A stretch of 64,000 bases of DNA, taken from assembly GCF_041080675.1 (NCBI RefSeq), contig NZ_CP163520.1, positions 7,779,501-7,843,500 of the forward strand, in the 5' to 3' direction. The position numbers were made by a program, and so were the translations under genes. Below are positions 1 through 8,763 of this stretch, in pieces. This DNA comes from Streptomyces sp. cg36. Lineage in GTDB: Bacteria; Actinomycetota; Actinomycetes; Streptomycetales; Streptomycetaceae. Within the stretch, counting starts at the first letter, position 1, and each line of letters opens with the position of its first letter. The notes beneath the pieces are model-generated. The model did no database searches. It was not told the origin of the DNA and saw nothing but the letters and a program-made list of their open reading frames with translations.

Positions 1-1
1 G

Positions 2-55
2 ATACCGAAGTCCGGCTGCATCAGCGCCGCCGGCAAGTCCGGCTGCATCAGCTGA
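2..55 (+). CDS. 3' end of a small peptide gene with repeated KSGCIS (5' truncated)
   Basis: The frame opening at base 2 reads IPKSGCISAAGKSGCIS and stops at TGA 53-55. The hexapeptide KSGCIS occurs twice, encoded by an exact 18-bp direct repeat (8-25 and 35-52). Sixteen of the 17 third positions are G or C, as expected for Streptomyces coding DNA; the other frames fit less well. A short Ser/Cys-rich repeated C-terminus just ahead of an adenylating enzyme and an exporter is what a ribosomal peptide precursor could look like, but the start of the gene lies outside the window. It could equally be the end of a larger protein. Confidence 0.45.
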   Translation: MPKSGCISAAGKSGCIS

Positions 56-70
56 CCCACCCCACCATCG

Positions 71-108
71 GCGGGGGCCGTCGCCGTCCCCCACGGCACG
101 GCCCCCGC
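71..108 (+). terminator. GC-rich hairpin between the peptide tail and the adenylating enzyme
   Basis: Perfect 11-bp inverted repeat (71-81 with 98-108, GCGGGGGCCGT and its complement) around a 16-nt loop, starting 15 nt after the stop at 53-55 and ending 29 nt before the ATG at 138. It lacks a T-run, as is usual in Streptomyces. It could be a terminator or a partial attenuator that keeps the upstream short gene expressed above the downstream enzymes. Confidence 0.5.
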
Positions 109-137
109 TCCTTCCCCGCACGACCCACGGAGGCACC

Positions 138-1430
138 ATGAGCCCGCTGCCCAGCCCCGAAGTCGTGGACCGGGTCCGGGACATCCCGCTCTACCGCGCG
201 TCCCTCGCCCGGGGCGACTTCCCGATCCTGGAGAAGACCGAGATCGCGCGCGGCTTCCCCGACAACTGGATGACGCCCGGCCTGGCCGAGGCCCTGGCGA
301 AGGGGGACGCCGAATACGTCCTGTCCACCGGCACCAACCACGCCCGCATGCAGCTGATCCGGCCGCCCTACTTCCTGCTCCGCTCCTACTACCGCCTCTG
401 GAGCGAACACCCCGACCTGCGCGCCACCTGGCACGCCGGAGCGGCGCGCCTCTCCCTCACCACGGTCCTCGCCACCGAACACGTCGCCCGGGTCAACGCC
501 CGCAACCCCTCGGCCACCCCCGGCGAGCGCTGGCTCGACGACCGCACGCTCTACCTCAACCGCGTCCTCGACCCCGCCGACTGGGACCGCGCCGAGGTGC
601 TCCGGATGCTCGCCGAGATCCGCCGTGTCAGCGCCGCCCACCCCGACGGCACCTACCACCTGGACTGCTCCGGCTACCACCTCGCCCACCTGGTGCGGAA
701 GGTGGACGCCTGGGGGCTGTGGGACGAGTTCCCCCCTCCGGCCAGCATCGTGCACGCCTACGAGTACACCCCGCTGAACGTCCGTACCCTCCTGCGCGAG
801 CGCTTCGGCTGCCCCGTCGTCGACCTGTTCGGCAGCACCGAACTCGGCTACCTCTACTCCAGCGACCCCACCACCGGCCGCTACCGCCCGCACCTGGACG
901 ACATGAGCGTCGAACTCATCCCCGTCGCCCCCGGCAGCGGCATCCACAGCCTCATCGTCACCAGCCTGCGCAACCCCTATATGCCGCTGGTGCGCTACCG
1001 CTCCGGCGACTGCGTGCGCACCCTGGACGGCTCGGCCGACCCCGAGCGCATCAGCGTCTTCTGCGGCCGGGAGAAGGAGCTCCTCGACACCCCGCACGGC
1101 CCGGTCGCCCAGGCCGACCTCGACGCCCGCATCGCCGTCGCGTCCCCCCGTATCTTCCTGCACCAACTGCGCCCGGCCGGCCGGAGCGGGGGGACCGCAC
1201 ACGCGGGGGAGGCCGCCGTGGCCGAGGGCAACGGCCGTCGCGGTTCGGGGACGGGGCACGCCGTCCTGTCCTTCACGACCTTCGACGACGCCCCGCTCGA
1301 CGCGGACGAGACCGCCCGGCTCACGGACCTGGTGTCCGAACTCACCGGCCGGGCCTGCACGGTGGCCCACCACACCCGCCTGCCGATCGGCCGCTCGGGC
1401 AAGTACGCCTGGCTGGCCCGCGCCGACTGA
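138..1430 (+). CDS. PaaK/CapK-like adenylate-forming enzyme
   Basis: A 430-residue soluble protein resembling the phenylacetate-CoA ligase branch of the ANL superfamily, which activates a carboxylate as an acyl-adenylate. The phosphate-loop region reads STGT at about residues 63-66, the adenine-binding motif is FGSTELGY with GSTE at 232-235, and the A7/A8 region is YRSGD at 287-291 followed by CGREKELLDT. The phosphate loop is divergent: the usual second Thr-Gly is replaced by Asn-His. No carrier-protein domain is present. The ATG is preceded by GGAGG at good spacing. It sits between a short peptide tail and a possible two-gene partner set (1648-3479). The substrate is not predictable from sequence alone; CoA ligation versus simple adenylation is open. 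Confidence 0.8.
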   Translation: MSPLPSPEVVDRVRDIPLYRASLARGDFPILEKTEIARGFPDNWMTPGLAEALAKGDAEYVLSTGTNHARMQLIRPPYFLLRSYYRLWSEHPDLRATWHAGAARLSLTTVLATEHVARVNARNPSATPGERWLDDRTLYLNRVLDPADWDRAEVLRMLAEIRRVSAAHPDGTYHLDCSGYHLAHLVRKVDAWGLWDEFPPPASIVHAYEYTPLNVRTLLRERFGCPVVDLFGSTELGYLYSSDPTTGRYRPHLDDMSVELIPVAPGSGIHSLIVTSLRNPYMPLVRYRSGDCVRTLDGSADPERISVFCGREKELLDTPHGPVAQADLDARIAVASPRIFLHQLRPAGRSGGTAHAGEAAVAEGNGRRGSGTGHAVLSFTTFDDAPLDADETARLTDLVSELTGRACTVAHHTRLPIGRSGKYAWLARAD

Positions 1431-1647
1431 CCGGACACCGTCCCCATCCGCCGGGCCCCACATCCCCGGCCCCGATCCCCGGCCTCGCGGAGCCCCCGCG
1501 CACCCCGACCACTCCGCGAGGCCGGCCCCCGCTCCCGTACCCCCTGCCCCCGGGCCTTCACGGGCCGACCCCGTACCTACCGCGCCCGGCCCCCACGGGC
1601 CGCCCCCGTCCCCCCCGTCACTCCCGTACGCGAACAGGACCCCGGCC

Positions 1648-2184
1648 ATGACCACGCCCGCTGCCCCCGTCCGCCCCGCGCCCACCGCCTCCGACCTGCT
1701 CGGCCAGGCGCTGTACGAAGAGGTCGTCGAGCACTTCACGGCGACGACCGCACACGAACGCCCCCAGGTGGCACACCAGGTGCGCGAGTGTCTGCGCTAT
1801 CTGTACCTGGTCTCCCGGCACGCCGACCGGCTCGCCGGGCTCTTCCTGCCGGTGGAGCAGGAGATCGACGAGATCTGGCACTTCCTCATCCTGCAGACCC
1901 GCGAGTACCGGCAACTGTGCGAAGAGCGCCTGCCCGGCGGGCACTTCATCCACCACCGCAGCATCGCGTACACCGACTACCAGGACGGACGGCCCGCCGG
2001 GCCGGGACGGGAGACGGCCGCGGAGGAGGCCCTGCGCTGGATCCCGTTCTACACCGCGGCGTTCGGGCCGTTCGACCTCGATGCGCTCCCGCACTGGACC
2101 ATCGTGCGGTTCCTGCACGACCAGATGGGGCTCGACCTGGCCGAGATCTCGGCGCTGGAGCCCTGCGACGGGCCCGCCGCATGA
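1648..2184 (+). CDS. Small protein with D-x-x-W-H motif (GRDP/DUF1399-like)
   Basis: A 178-residue protein without signal peptide or membrane segment. Its centre reads EIDEIWHFLILQTREYRQLC, which resembles the D-x-[IVL]-W-H ... Y-x-x-[FL]-C signature of glycine-rich-domain-protein-like families of unknown function. A second His pair follows in GGHFIHH, so His/Cys/Asp metal binding is possible. The end overlaps the start of the MFS gene (ATGA), indicating translational coupling. The 217-bp gap after the adenylating enzyme is proline-codon-rich spacer with no other gene. Function unknown; a role in processing or tailoring the product of the neighbouring enzyme is inference. Confidence 0.6.
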   Translation: MTTPAAPVRPAPTASDLLGQALYEEVVEHFTATTAHERPQVAHQVRECLRYLYLVSRHADRLAGLFLPVEQEIDEIWHFLILQTREYRQLCEERLPGGHFIHHRSIAYTDYQDGRPAGPGRETAAEEALRWIPFYTAAFGPFDLDALPHWTIVRFLHDQMGLDLAEISALEPCDGPAA

Positions 2185-3479
2185 CGGCCGCGCCGGACCG
2201 CGCCCCGGGAGCCTCCGGGGCCGTCCACCTCTCCGGGCCCGCGCCGCCCGCCGTCCAACGCCGCATCCTGAAAGTGCTGGTCGCCTCCCAGGCGCTGGGC
2301 GGTGCGGGCATGGCCGCGGGCATCACGGTGGGCGCGCTGCTCGCCGAGGACCTCCTCGGCTCCACCAGTCTGGCGGGGCTGCCCGTCGCCCTGTTCACGG
2401 CCGGAGCCGCACTCGGCGCGCTGCTCACGGGACGCATCTCCCAGCGCTGGGGCCGCCGCCCCGGACTCGCCCTCGGCCACGCCACCGCGGCGCTCGGCAG
2501 CCTCGGCGTGATCGCCTCCGCCACCGCCCGTACCGTCCCCCTGCTCCTGTTCTCGCTCTTCGTCTACGGCGCCGGCACGGCGACCAATCTGCTCGCCCGG
2601 TACGCCGGGGCCGACCTCGCCCCGCCCGAGCAGCGCGGCCGGGCCACCGGCACGGTGCTGCTGGCCACCACGCTCGGGGCGGTCGCCGGACCCAACCTGG
2701 TCGGGCCGACCGGAGCCGTCTCGCACGCCTGGGGCCTGCCCCGGCTGACGGGCCCGTTCCTGCTGGCCGTCGTCGCCTACACCTCCGCCGCCCTCGTACT
2801 GGCCCTGTGGCTGCGCCCCGACCCGCTGTTGCTGGCCCGCGAGCGGCAGCGCGGCGAGAAGGCGGGGGAGTGGGGCGGCCGACGCGTCCGGTCCGGCGGT
2901 GCGGGGGTGGTCACCGGCGCGGCCGTGATGGTCACCGGCCAGCTGGTGATGATCGCCGTGATGACGATGACGCCCGTACACATGACCGGGCACGGCCACA
3001 GCACCGAAGCCGCCGGTCTGGTGATCGGGCTGCACGTGGGTGCGATGTTCCTACCGTCGCCGCTCACCGGGCTGCTGGTCGACCGGGTCGGCCGTCTTCC
3101 GGTGGCCGCCGCCTCCGGTGTCGTCCTGCTGGCGGCGGGGACCCTGGCCGCGTTCACACCACCCGAGAGCCCGGCCGGAACGGCCCTGCTGGCCACCGCG
3201 CTGGTCCTCCTCGGCCTCGGCTGGAACATGGGCCTGGTCAGCGGGACCGCCCTGGTCACGGACGCCACCGCGCCCGAGGAGCGGGCGGCCACCCAGGGGC
3301 TGGTGGACGTGGCCATGTCCGTGGCCGGTGCCACCGGCGGGATGGTCTCGGGTCTGGTGGTGGCGGGCAGCGGCTACCCGACGCTGGCGCTCTGCGCGGG
3401 GGTTGCCGCCCTCGCCGTCATCCCCTTGGCGGCCCGTGCGTCACGGTCCGCTGTTCGTCCGGCGCGGGCGGGGGTGTGA
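2181..3479 (+). CDS. MFS transporter (probable exporter)
   Basis: A 432-residue polytopic membrane protein with about 12 hydrophobic segments. The first cytoplasmic loop has the MFS motif-A-like stretch GRISQRWGRRPGLALG, and a second related loop, DRVGRLPVAAASG, starts the C-terminal half, so both six-helix halves are present. The start ATG overlaps the preceding stop (ATGA). Co-translation with the upstream gene and the adenylating enzyme suggests export of a small product or self-resistance. The substrate is unknown. Confidence 0.85.
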   Translation: MTAAPDRAPGASGAVHLSGPAPPAVQRRILKVLVASQALGGAGMAAGITVGALLAEDLLGSTSLAGLPVALFTAGAALGALLTGRISQRWGRRPGLALGHATAALGSLGVIASATARTVPLLLFSLFVYGAGTATNLLARYAGADLAPPEQRGRATGTVLLATTLGAVAGPNLVGPTGAVSHAWGLPRLTGPFLLAVVAYTSAALVLALWLRPDPLLLARERQRGEKAGEWGGRRVRSGGAGVVTGAAVMVTGQLVMIAVMTMTPVHMTGHGHSTEAAGLVIGLHVGAMFLPSPLTGLLVDRVGRLPVAAASGVVLLAAGTLAAFTPPESPAGTALLATALVLLGLGWNMGLVSGTALVTDATAPEERAATQGLVDVAMSVAGATGGMVSGLVVAGSGYPTLALCAGVAALAVIPLAARASRSAVRPARAGV

Positions 3480-3596
3480 GGGGGCGGGTCGTCTCGGGTA
3501 GCGGCGGTCACGAACTGCGGGAGGCTTCCGCTGCCACCGACACCCCGTACGCGCGCACTGCTTCCCCGCGACGGGCCCGGGGGCAGGACCGGACCG

Positions 3597-5246
3597 CTAC
3601 AGCAGCCCGCCCAGTGGCCAGACCCGTTCGGCGAGCCTTCCGCGGAGGGTTCCGGCCTCGACGTCGACATCGGCCTCCGTGAGCCAGTCGGCCGCGATCA
3701 GCAGTGCGGCGTGCTCGGCGAGTTCCTCGGTCGGTACGGCGCAGAACGCGGACATGCGCTCCAGGCCGAGTCCGTCGCCTGCGCTGTCCCCGGCCTCGCC
3801 GAGACGCCCGTCGGGGCGGATGTGGGCGGCGGTGTACAGGGCGAGGAGCCGGGCGGGTGCGGCCGGCTTCCTCTTGCGGAGTCTGCGGTCGCCCGACGCC
3901 TTCTGGGCCCAGCCCGAGATCCTGGAGCGGGTGGTCTTGCCGAAGGCGAACGGACAGGGCTCGTCGGGCAGGAGCGAGGGGACGACGACGGCGGCCGGGT
4001 CCTCGGGGCGGGAGGCCAGCGCCTCCTCGACCGTGCCGGGCAGACGCAGCCAGTCGGCGGCGACCAGCTGCTCCACCACCCGTTCGGCATCCTCCTGCAG
4101 CCAGCCGGTCAGGTCCTGCCCGGTGATGTTCCCGGTCCCGGTGCGCGCGCAGCGCAGGGTGAGCATGAGCACCGCGAGGTGCACCGCGGCCTCGTTGCTC
4201 GGGGCAAGACCGGGGACGTGGTCCAGTACCGTACGGGCATGGGCGGCCTGACCCCGGGTCAGCAGCCGCTCCACCGGCGGGCCGTCCCCGCTCGCGGCGG
4301 CGCCCCCGGGGCCGCCGCACCGGTTCTCGTGCATCTCGCGCGTGGTCTGCGCCGCCTTGCGGGCCCGGTGCGCCTCGCGGCGCAGGGAGCCGTCACCGGT
4401 GACATCGGCCCACTGCGCGAAGGCGACGGCCTTGCGGTCGTGGAGGTCGGCGAGCAGGGAGAGGTCGGGCGCGGTGCGCTGCTGGTAGGCGCGGAACTCG
4501 TCCCCCAGTTCGATGAGTTCCACGCGCAGGGAGTCGGGCCGGAGATCGTGCGGTACCGCCCGTTGCGCGATCTTGCCTTCCTGCTGCGGCTGCGGTGAGG
4601 CGTCACCCGGTGAAGTCGTGCGGGCGGCGGGGACCGTAGGAGGGGAGGACGGGGTTGCGGTGACCGGGGTGTGGTCGGAGAACACCGCCGTGGCACCGCC
4701 CACGGGCCCACTCGGCTCGGCCGCCCGGCCGGCGGGCCCGCCCTGCGGGGCCGCCTTGTCCGGGGCCGGTCCGGCCGGGGCGGTGCGGGGCGGCGGGGGA
4801 GCGGTGTCCAGGACCCGGCAGTCACCGGTGGCCGCCGCGCACCGCGCACACGTCTCCGCGATCCGCCACAGCCGTCCGGCGCGGTCGGCGTGCACCGTGA
4901 GGACCACCGGGCCCCCGCACCGCACCGCCGCCGCCGCGGGCCGCGCACCGCCGCGGTGTCCGTCGAGGGTGTCGGGCGTGTGCCAGGCGCAGTCGGCGGC
5001 GCGGCAGGCGCACCACACGTCGCCGCGCGGTCCGCCGCCCGAGCGGACGTGCGCCAAGTGCCCGTTGACGTGCTCCACCGCGCCCTTGCGGGCCTGGGCC
5101 GCGGTGGTGAAGCGCTGGTCGGCGCAGGCCGGCCGGGAACAGGAGAGCCGGACGGTGCCCGCGGAAGGGCGGCCGTAGGGGGCCAGACGCACCGTCCACA
5201 CCCGCCCGGTGACGCGCCCCTGCTGCGTGTCGGCCTCCACCGCCAT
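3597..5246 (-). CDS. Cys-rich hypothetical protein with possible C-terminal winged-helix region
   Basis: A 549-residue protein. Residues 1-150 contain repeated Cys/His clusters (CSRPACADQ, WCACRAADCAWH, CARCAAATGDC) that could bind zinc. A Pro/Ala-rich linker follows to about residue 225, then a charged helical stretch, and a C-terminal 250 residues resembling tandem helical DNA-binding modules (a segment around GNITGQDLTGWLQEDAER). The ATG is preceded by GGGGAG. It is divergent from the barstar-like gene, sharing a 167-bp promoter region. I do not recognise the family by name; a transcription-related role is an inference from the Cys clusters. Confidence 0.65.
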   Translation of the reverse strand: MAVEADTQQGRVTGRVWTVRLAPYGRPSAGTVRLSCSRPACADQRFTTAAQARKGAVEHVNGHLAHVRSGGGPRGDVWCACRAADCAWHTPDTLDGHRGGARPAAAAVRCGGPVVLTVHADRAGRLWRIAETCARCAAATGDCRVLDTAPPPPRTAPAGPAPDKAAPQGGPAGRAAEPSGPVGGATAVFSDHTPVTATPSSPPTVPAARTTSPGDASPQPQQEGKIAQRAVPHDLRPDSLRVELIELGDEFRAYQQRTAPDLSLLADLHDRKAVAFAQWADVTGDGSLRREAHRARKAAQTTREMHENRCGGPGGAAASGDGPPVERLLTRGQAAHARTVLDHVPGLAPSNEAAVHLAVLMLTLRCARTGTGNITGQDLTGWLQEDAERVVEQLVAADWLRLPGTVEEALASRPEDPAAVVVPSLLPDEPCPFAFGKTTRSRISGWAQKASGDRRLRKRKPAAPARLLALYTAAHIRPDGRLGEAGDSAGDGLGLERMSAFCAVPTEELAEHAALLIAADWLTEADVDVEAGTLRGRLAERVWPLGGLL

Positions 5247-5413
5247 GTACGACTCCCCGCGTTGTGAGATCTGTTGTCCGGGACATTCCCCATCATCGGT
5301 GAAGGAGTCCGATCAGCCCTCGAAAAGCGGAAGTTCGCTCCCGGCGTGTCTGCTTCGGACCCACCCGACGATATTCGCGGCAGGACGGCGGCCGTCGGCT
5401 TTACGCTCATTGC

Positions 5414-5800
5414 GTGAGCATGATCTACGTACTCGACGGCAGGCGGATCCATTCCCTGGAGGACTTCTGGCGGGTGATCGGCGAGAGCGTGAACGGGCCG
5501 GGCGGCTATTTCGGCAAGAACCTCGACGCCTTGGCCGACTGCCTTCATGGCGGATTCGGCACTCCGGACGACGGCGACTTCCGATTCGAGTGGCACGACC
5601 ACGAGGAGGCGCGCGAGGCGCTCGGACACGCGGAAACGGCACGGCAGTTGGAGAGGCGCCTGGCGCACTGCCATTTCACCAACCGGGAGAGCGTCGCGGC
5701 GGAGCTCGCCGCCGCGAGGGAGGGCCACGGCCCGACGGTGTTCGACTGGCTGGTCGGGATTTTCGAGAGGGAGGCTCCCGGGCGGCTGCTGCTTCGCTGA
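5414..5800 (+). CDS. Barstar-like (barnase inhibitor) family protein
   Basis: A 128-residue soluble protein. The N-terminus MIYVLDGRRIHSLEDFWRVIGE followed by GYFGKNLDALADCLHGGFGTP is the barstar signature: a beta strand, a helix, then the G-x-N-x-D-A-L-x-D-x-L helix that plugs the RNase active site. The start is GTG 5414 or ATG two codons later; the upstream sequence does not decide. No adjacent barnase-type RNase is visible, so it is an orphan immunity-like protein or acts on a remote toxin. Many Streptomyces encode several such orphans. Confidence 0.8.
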   Translation: MSMIYVLDGRRIHSLEDFWRVIGESVNGPGGYFGKNLDALADCLHGGFGTPDDGDFRFEWHDHEEAREALGHAETARQLERRLAHCHFTNRESVAAELAAAREGHGPTVFDWLVGIFEREAPGRLLLR

Positions 5801-6116
5801 GTGGGCGCCTGACCGAACGAGCCGTTGGTACGGTCCAGGAAGTGCGCGCAGCCTTCGGGCTCGAACGTACGCGACTGTGTGGCGTGGGCGACCGGAACCC
5901 TGGTGAGGGGCGCGGCGATCGCAGAGCCTCGCGTTCGTGCGGATCAGGAATTCAGGGTCCGTGACGGCGGTACTCCGTATTCCTTGCGGTATTCCCCCGC
6001 GAAGCGGCCGGGGTGGGCTGTCCGGCACCGTCCGCAGGGCCGAACTGCCAAGGCGGTCACGGCTCGCCATCAGACGCCGTGCGGGTGGCGCTCCAACGTG
6101 ATGGCGGTGCCGGACC
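5801..6116. other. 316-bp intergenic region, no recognisable gene
   Basis: Lies between the barstar-like gene and the convergent glutamine-amidotransferase gene. Open frames on both strands are short, lack ribosome sites and show no recognisable motif. G+C is somewhat lower around 5950-5990. No hairpin stronger than about 8 bp was seen. Confidence 0.4.
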
Positions 6117-6986
6117 CTAGGCGGCGCGCTGCGAGGCGGCGGCCTCGGGGCGCAGGTCGGCGAGGGTGAGCCGATGCGTCGGAGGGTCGGGGAGCACGAC
6201 GTGCCGGGTGACCCGCAGATCGCGCCGAACGTGCAGCAGTTCGCCGGGTTCCATCAGCTCCCAGTCGGGGTTGTCGTCCATGGGCTCGCTGGCCACCACC
6301 ACCGCGGGGTGCCGGGCCAGATGCGCCGAGTGCATGCGCATGTGTCCGTGGCTGCCGCTGTGGTCCAGGTGGCGGGTGCCGTGCCGGCCTCCGGCCGGGC
6401 GGCGCAGGACGTACAGCGGATGGGTCTCCGGGTACCGCAGCGCCCACAGCTCCTGGGGGGTGGTGATGACGAGGTTCAGGGCGAACAGGGGCAGGTTCCG
6501 CGCGATCCACCGCGCCGCGTGCTCGATTCCGGCGGCGAGATCGCCCCCGTGGCCCGCGGTCTCGCGTGTGATCAGGGTGAAGAACCGCTCGGAGTCGGTG
6601 GCGCCCCGGACCAGGGCACGGTCGGGGCCCAGCCGTTCGTCGAGCCGGTCGAGGTCCTCGATGACCCCGTTGTGCGCGAACAGGCGTCCCTGCTGCTCGA
6701 AGGGGTGGGTGTTGCGGCTGTCCAGTCCGCCGGTCGAGGCGAAACGGATGTGCGCGAGGAAGGTGGCCGACTGGACCTGCCTGGCCTCCTGGGCGAAGTC
6801 CCGGTCCTGGTAGGCGGCGAGCGGTGCCTTGTGGACCACCGGCGTGCCGTCCGAGGTGAAGTACCCCAGCCCCGTGCCGTCCGGCTCGCGGTGGCTCTGC
6901 CGGCTCAGGCTGTCGGGGGCGTCCAGCAGCCAGAACGTGGCGCGGCTGCGCTGCGGGGCGCTGCTCAGACCGAACAGACGGCACAT
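6117..6986 (-). CDS. Class II glutamine amidotransferase (EgtC-like)
   Basis: A 289-residue protein starting Met-Cys-Arg-Leu-Phe-Gly, so removal of Met exposes Cys as the N-terminal nucleophile of class II (Ntn) amidotransferases. Further family motifs are THPFEQQGRLFAHNG (glutamine and oxyanion site) and ATDSERFF (substrate Asp). No synthase domain is fused, so it is a stand-alone glutaminase or gamma-glutamyl-hydrolase type like EgtC. No egtA/B/D neighbours are visible, so ergothioneine biosynthesis is not supported by context. The start is preceded by AGGGAGAG. It is followed by no gene on the same strand, and the glutamate decarboxylase lies just upstream on the same strand. Confidence 0.85.
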   Translation of the reverse strand: MCRLFGLSSAPQRSRATFWLLDAPDSLSRQSHREPDGTGLGYFTSDGTPVVHKAPLAAYQDRDFAQEARQVQSATFLAHIRFASTGGLDSRNTHPFEQQGRLFAHNGVIEDLDRLDERLGPDRALVRGATDSERFFTLITRETAGHGGDLAAGIEHAARWIARNLPLFALNLVITTPQELWALRYPETHPLYVLRRPAGGRHGTRHLDHSGSHGHMRMHSAHLARHPAVVVASEPMDDNPDWELMEPGELLHVRRDLRVTRHVVLPDPPTHRLTLADLRPEAAASQRAA

Positions 6987-7073
6987 GTCTCTCTCCCTGG
7001 GGTGCGCCCGGTCCGTCCCGCCGGGTGGCGGGACGGTGGCTGGAGGCCCGCCGGGTGGCCGGTGGCGGCCGGA

Positions 7074-8501
7074 TCAGCGGCGGGCCGGGCGGTGCGGGTG
7101 CTTCGTCTCCGCTCCATGGGCGAACCCTCCGGCGTCCTCGGCGTCGCGCTGCGGCTCTCGCTGTTTGCCGAGGCGCGCGACCACTCGGCGCAGGTCTTCC
7201 AGGAGCAGGTCCGCCAGGTCGTGGCTGAAGCCGTTGCGTACGACGATGCGCAGTGCGGCGAGGTCGGTGCGGTTCTCGGGGAAGGTGTAGGCGGGGACGA
7301 GCCAGCCGCGCTCGCGCAGGGCGGCGGACACGTCGAACACGGAGAACGCGTCGATGCCCTCACGGACGCGGAACGCGAACACCGGGATGTCGCTGCCGTC
7401 GGTGATGAGCTCGAAGGGGCCGAGCTTGGATATCTCGCCCGAGAGGCGCACGGCGATGTCACGGCAGGTCTGCTGGACCCTGCGGTAGCCGTCGAAGCCC
7501 AGGCGCAGGAAGTTGTAGTACTGGGCGACGACCTGTGCGCCGGGCCGCGAGAAGTTCAGGGCGAAGGTGGGCATGTCCCCGCCGAGGTAGTTCACGTGGA
7601 AGACCAGATCGTCGGGGAGCGCGTCCTCGTCGCGCCACAGCGCCCAGCCGACCCCGGGCATGACCAGGCCGTACTTGTGGCCGGAGGTGTTGATGGAGGC
7701 CACGCGCGGCAGCCGGAAGTCCCACACCAGGTCGGGATCGAGGAAGGGGGCGACCATCGCCCCGGACGCTCCGTCGACGTGGATGGGAACGTCCACGCCC
7801 GTACGGGAGTTGAGGTCGTCGAGGGCGGCGGCCAGCTCGGCCACGGGCTCGTAGCTGCCGTCGAAGGTCGAGCCGAGCACGGCGACGACGCCGATCGTGT
7901 TCTCGTCGCACAGCTCCGCCGCCTTGTCGGGGCTGAGGTGGTAGCGGTCGCCCTCCATGGGTACGTAGCGCGGCTCGACCTCGAAGTAGTCGGCGAACTT
8001 CTCCCAGCAGATCTGCACGTTGATGCCCATGACGAGGTTGGGGCGGTCGCAGGGCCTGCCCTCGGCGCGACGGCGCTGCTGCCAGCGGCGTTTGAGCGCG
8101 AGGCCGCCCAGCATCGCCGCCTCGCTGGAGCCGGTCGTCGAGCACCCGATGGCGTTGCGCGGATGCTCGGCGTGCCACAGCCGCGCCAGCATGTGCACGC
8201 ACCGGGCCTCCAGCTCCGCGGTCTGCGGATACTCGTCCTTGTCGATCATGTTCTTCTCGGCGCACTCGGCCATCAGCCGCAGCGCCTGCGGCTCCGCCCA
8301 GGTCGACACGAACGTGGCCAGGTTCTGACGGGCGTTGCCGTCCAGCATCAGTTCGTCGTGGACCAGCTGGTACGCCGTGTCCGGTGCCATCTCCCCGTCC
8401 GGGAGCGCGTAGCGCGGGGCGTGCACCGGTTCGCGGCTGAAGAGCGGGTTGATGTCGAGGTCCCGGTCGTTGCCCCGGTGCCGAGGGTGCTTCACGGGCA
8501 T
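7074..8501 (-). CDS. gadB: Glutamate decarboxylase (PLP group II)
   Basis: A 475-residue cytoplasmic enzyme converting glutamate to GABA and CO2 while consuming a proton. The PLP-lysine motif SINTSGHKYGLVMPG places the lysine at residue 276 when the ATG at 8501 is used, the same number as the catalytic lysine of E. coli GadB. Other landmarks are GCSTTGSSEAAMLGG and HVDGASGAMVAPF. The C-terminus is longer than in E. coli and His/Arg-rich. An in-frame extension to 8600 exists, but the 8501 start begins MPVKHPRHRGND, close to the family N-terminus. The amidotransferase gene lies 87 bp downstream. The divergent region holds an iron box, so iron could influence this gene too. Confidence 0.93.
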   Translation of the reverse strand: MPVKHPRHRGNDRDLDINPLFSREPVHAPRYALPDGEMAPDTAYQLVHDELMLDGNARQNLATFVSTWAEPQALRLMAECAEKNMIDKDEYPQTAELEARCVHMLARLWHAEHPRNAIGCSTTGSSEAAMLGGLALKRRWQQRRRAEGRPCDRPNLVMGINVQICWEKFADYFEVEPRYVPMEGDRYHLSPDKAAELCDENTIGVVAVLGSTFDGSYEPVAELAAALDDLNSRTGVDVPIHVDGASGAMVAPFLDPDLVWDFRLPRVASINTSGHKYGLVMPGVGWALWRDEDALPDDLVFHVNYLGGDMPTFALNFSRPGAQVVAQYYNFLRLGFDGYRRVQQTCRDIAVRLSGEISKLGPFELITDGSDIPVFAFRVREGIDAFSVFDVSAALRERGWLVPAYTFPENRTDLAALRIVVRNGFSHDLADLLLEDLRRVVARLGKQREPQRDAEDAGGFAHGAETKHPHRPARR

Positions 8502-8674
8502 GCGTGCCTGCCTTGTCTGTTCGCGCCTGCGGAGTGAACCGTCCTTGTCGTATCGGGTTCCCCCAGCCGGATCCGCCAATCCGCGTCGCCCCTGCGGCAT
8601 GAGCGCGGTACCGGCACGGCATCGGCAGAGAAAAACAGGGTGACCTGTTGGCTATCACCTCAAACATCTATAGT

Positions 8675-8693
8675 TTAGGTGAGCCTAACCTAA
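8675..8693 (+). promoter_or_regulatory. Iron box (DmdR/IdeR operator)
   Basis: TTAGGTGAGCCTAACCTAA is the reverse complement of TTAGGTTAGGCTCACCTAA, the 19-bp actinobacterial iron box bound by DmdR1/IdeR/DtxR proteins with Fe2+. It lies 70 bp before the acetyltransferase ATG and in the divergent promoter region of the glutamate decarboxylase gene. Repression under iron sufficiency is expected for at least the acetyltransferase. Confidence 0.9.
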
Positions 8694-8763
8694 CAACGCC
8701 TCGTGTGCTCCGCCCAGGACGCCCACGGGCTCCGCCCGCCTGCCCGCGCGAAGGAACAGCCGT

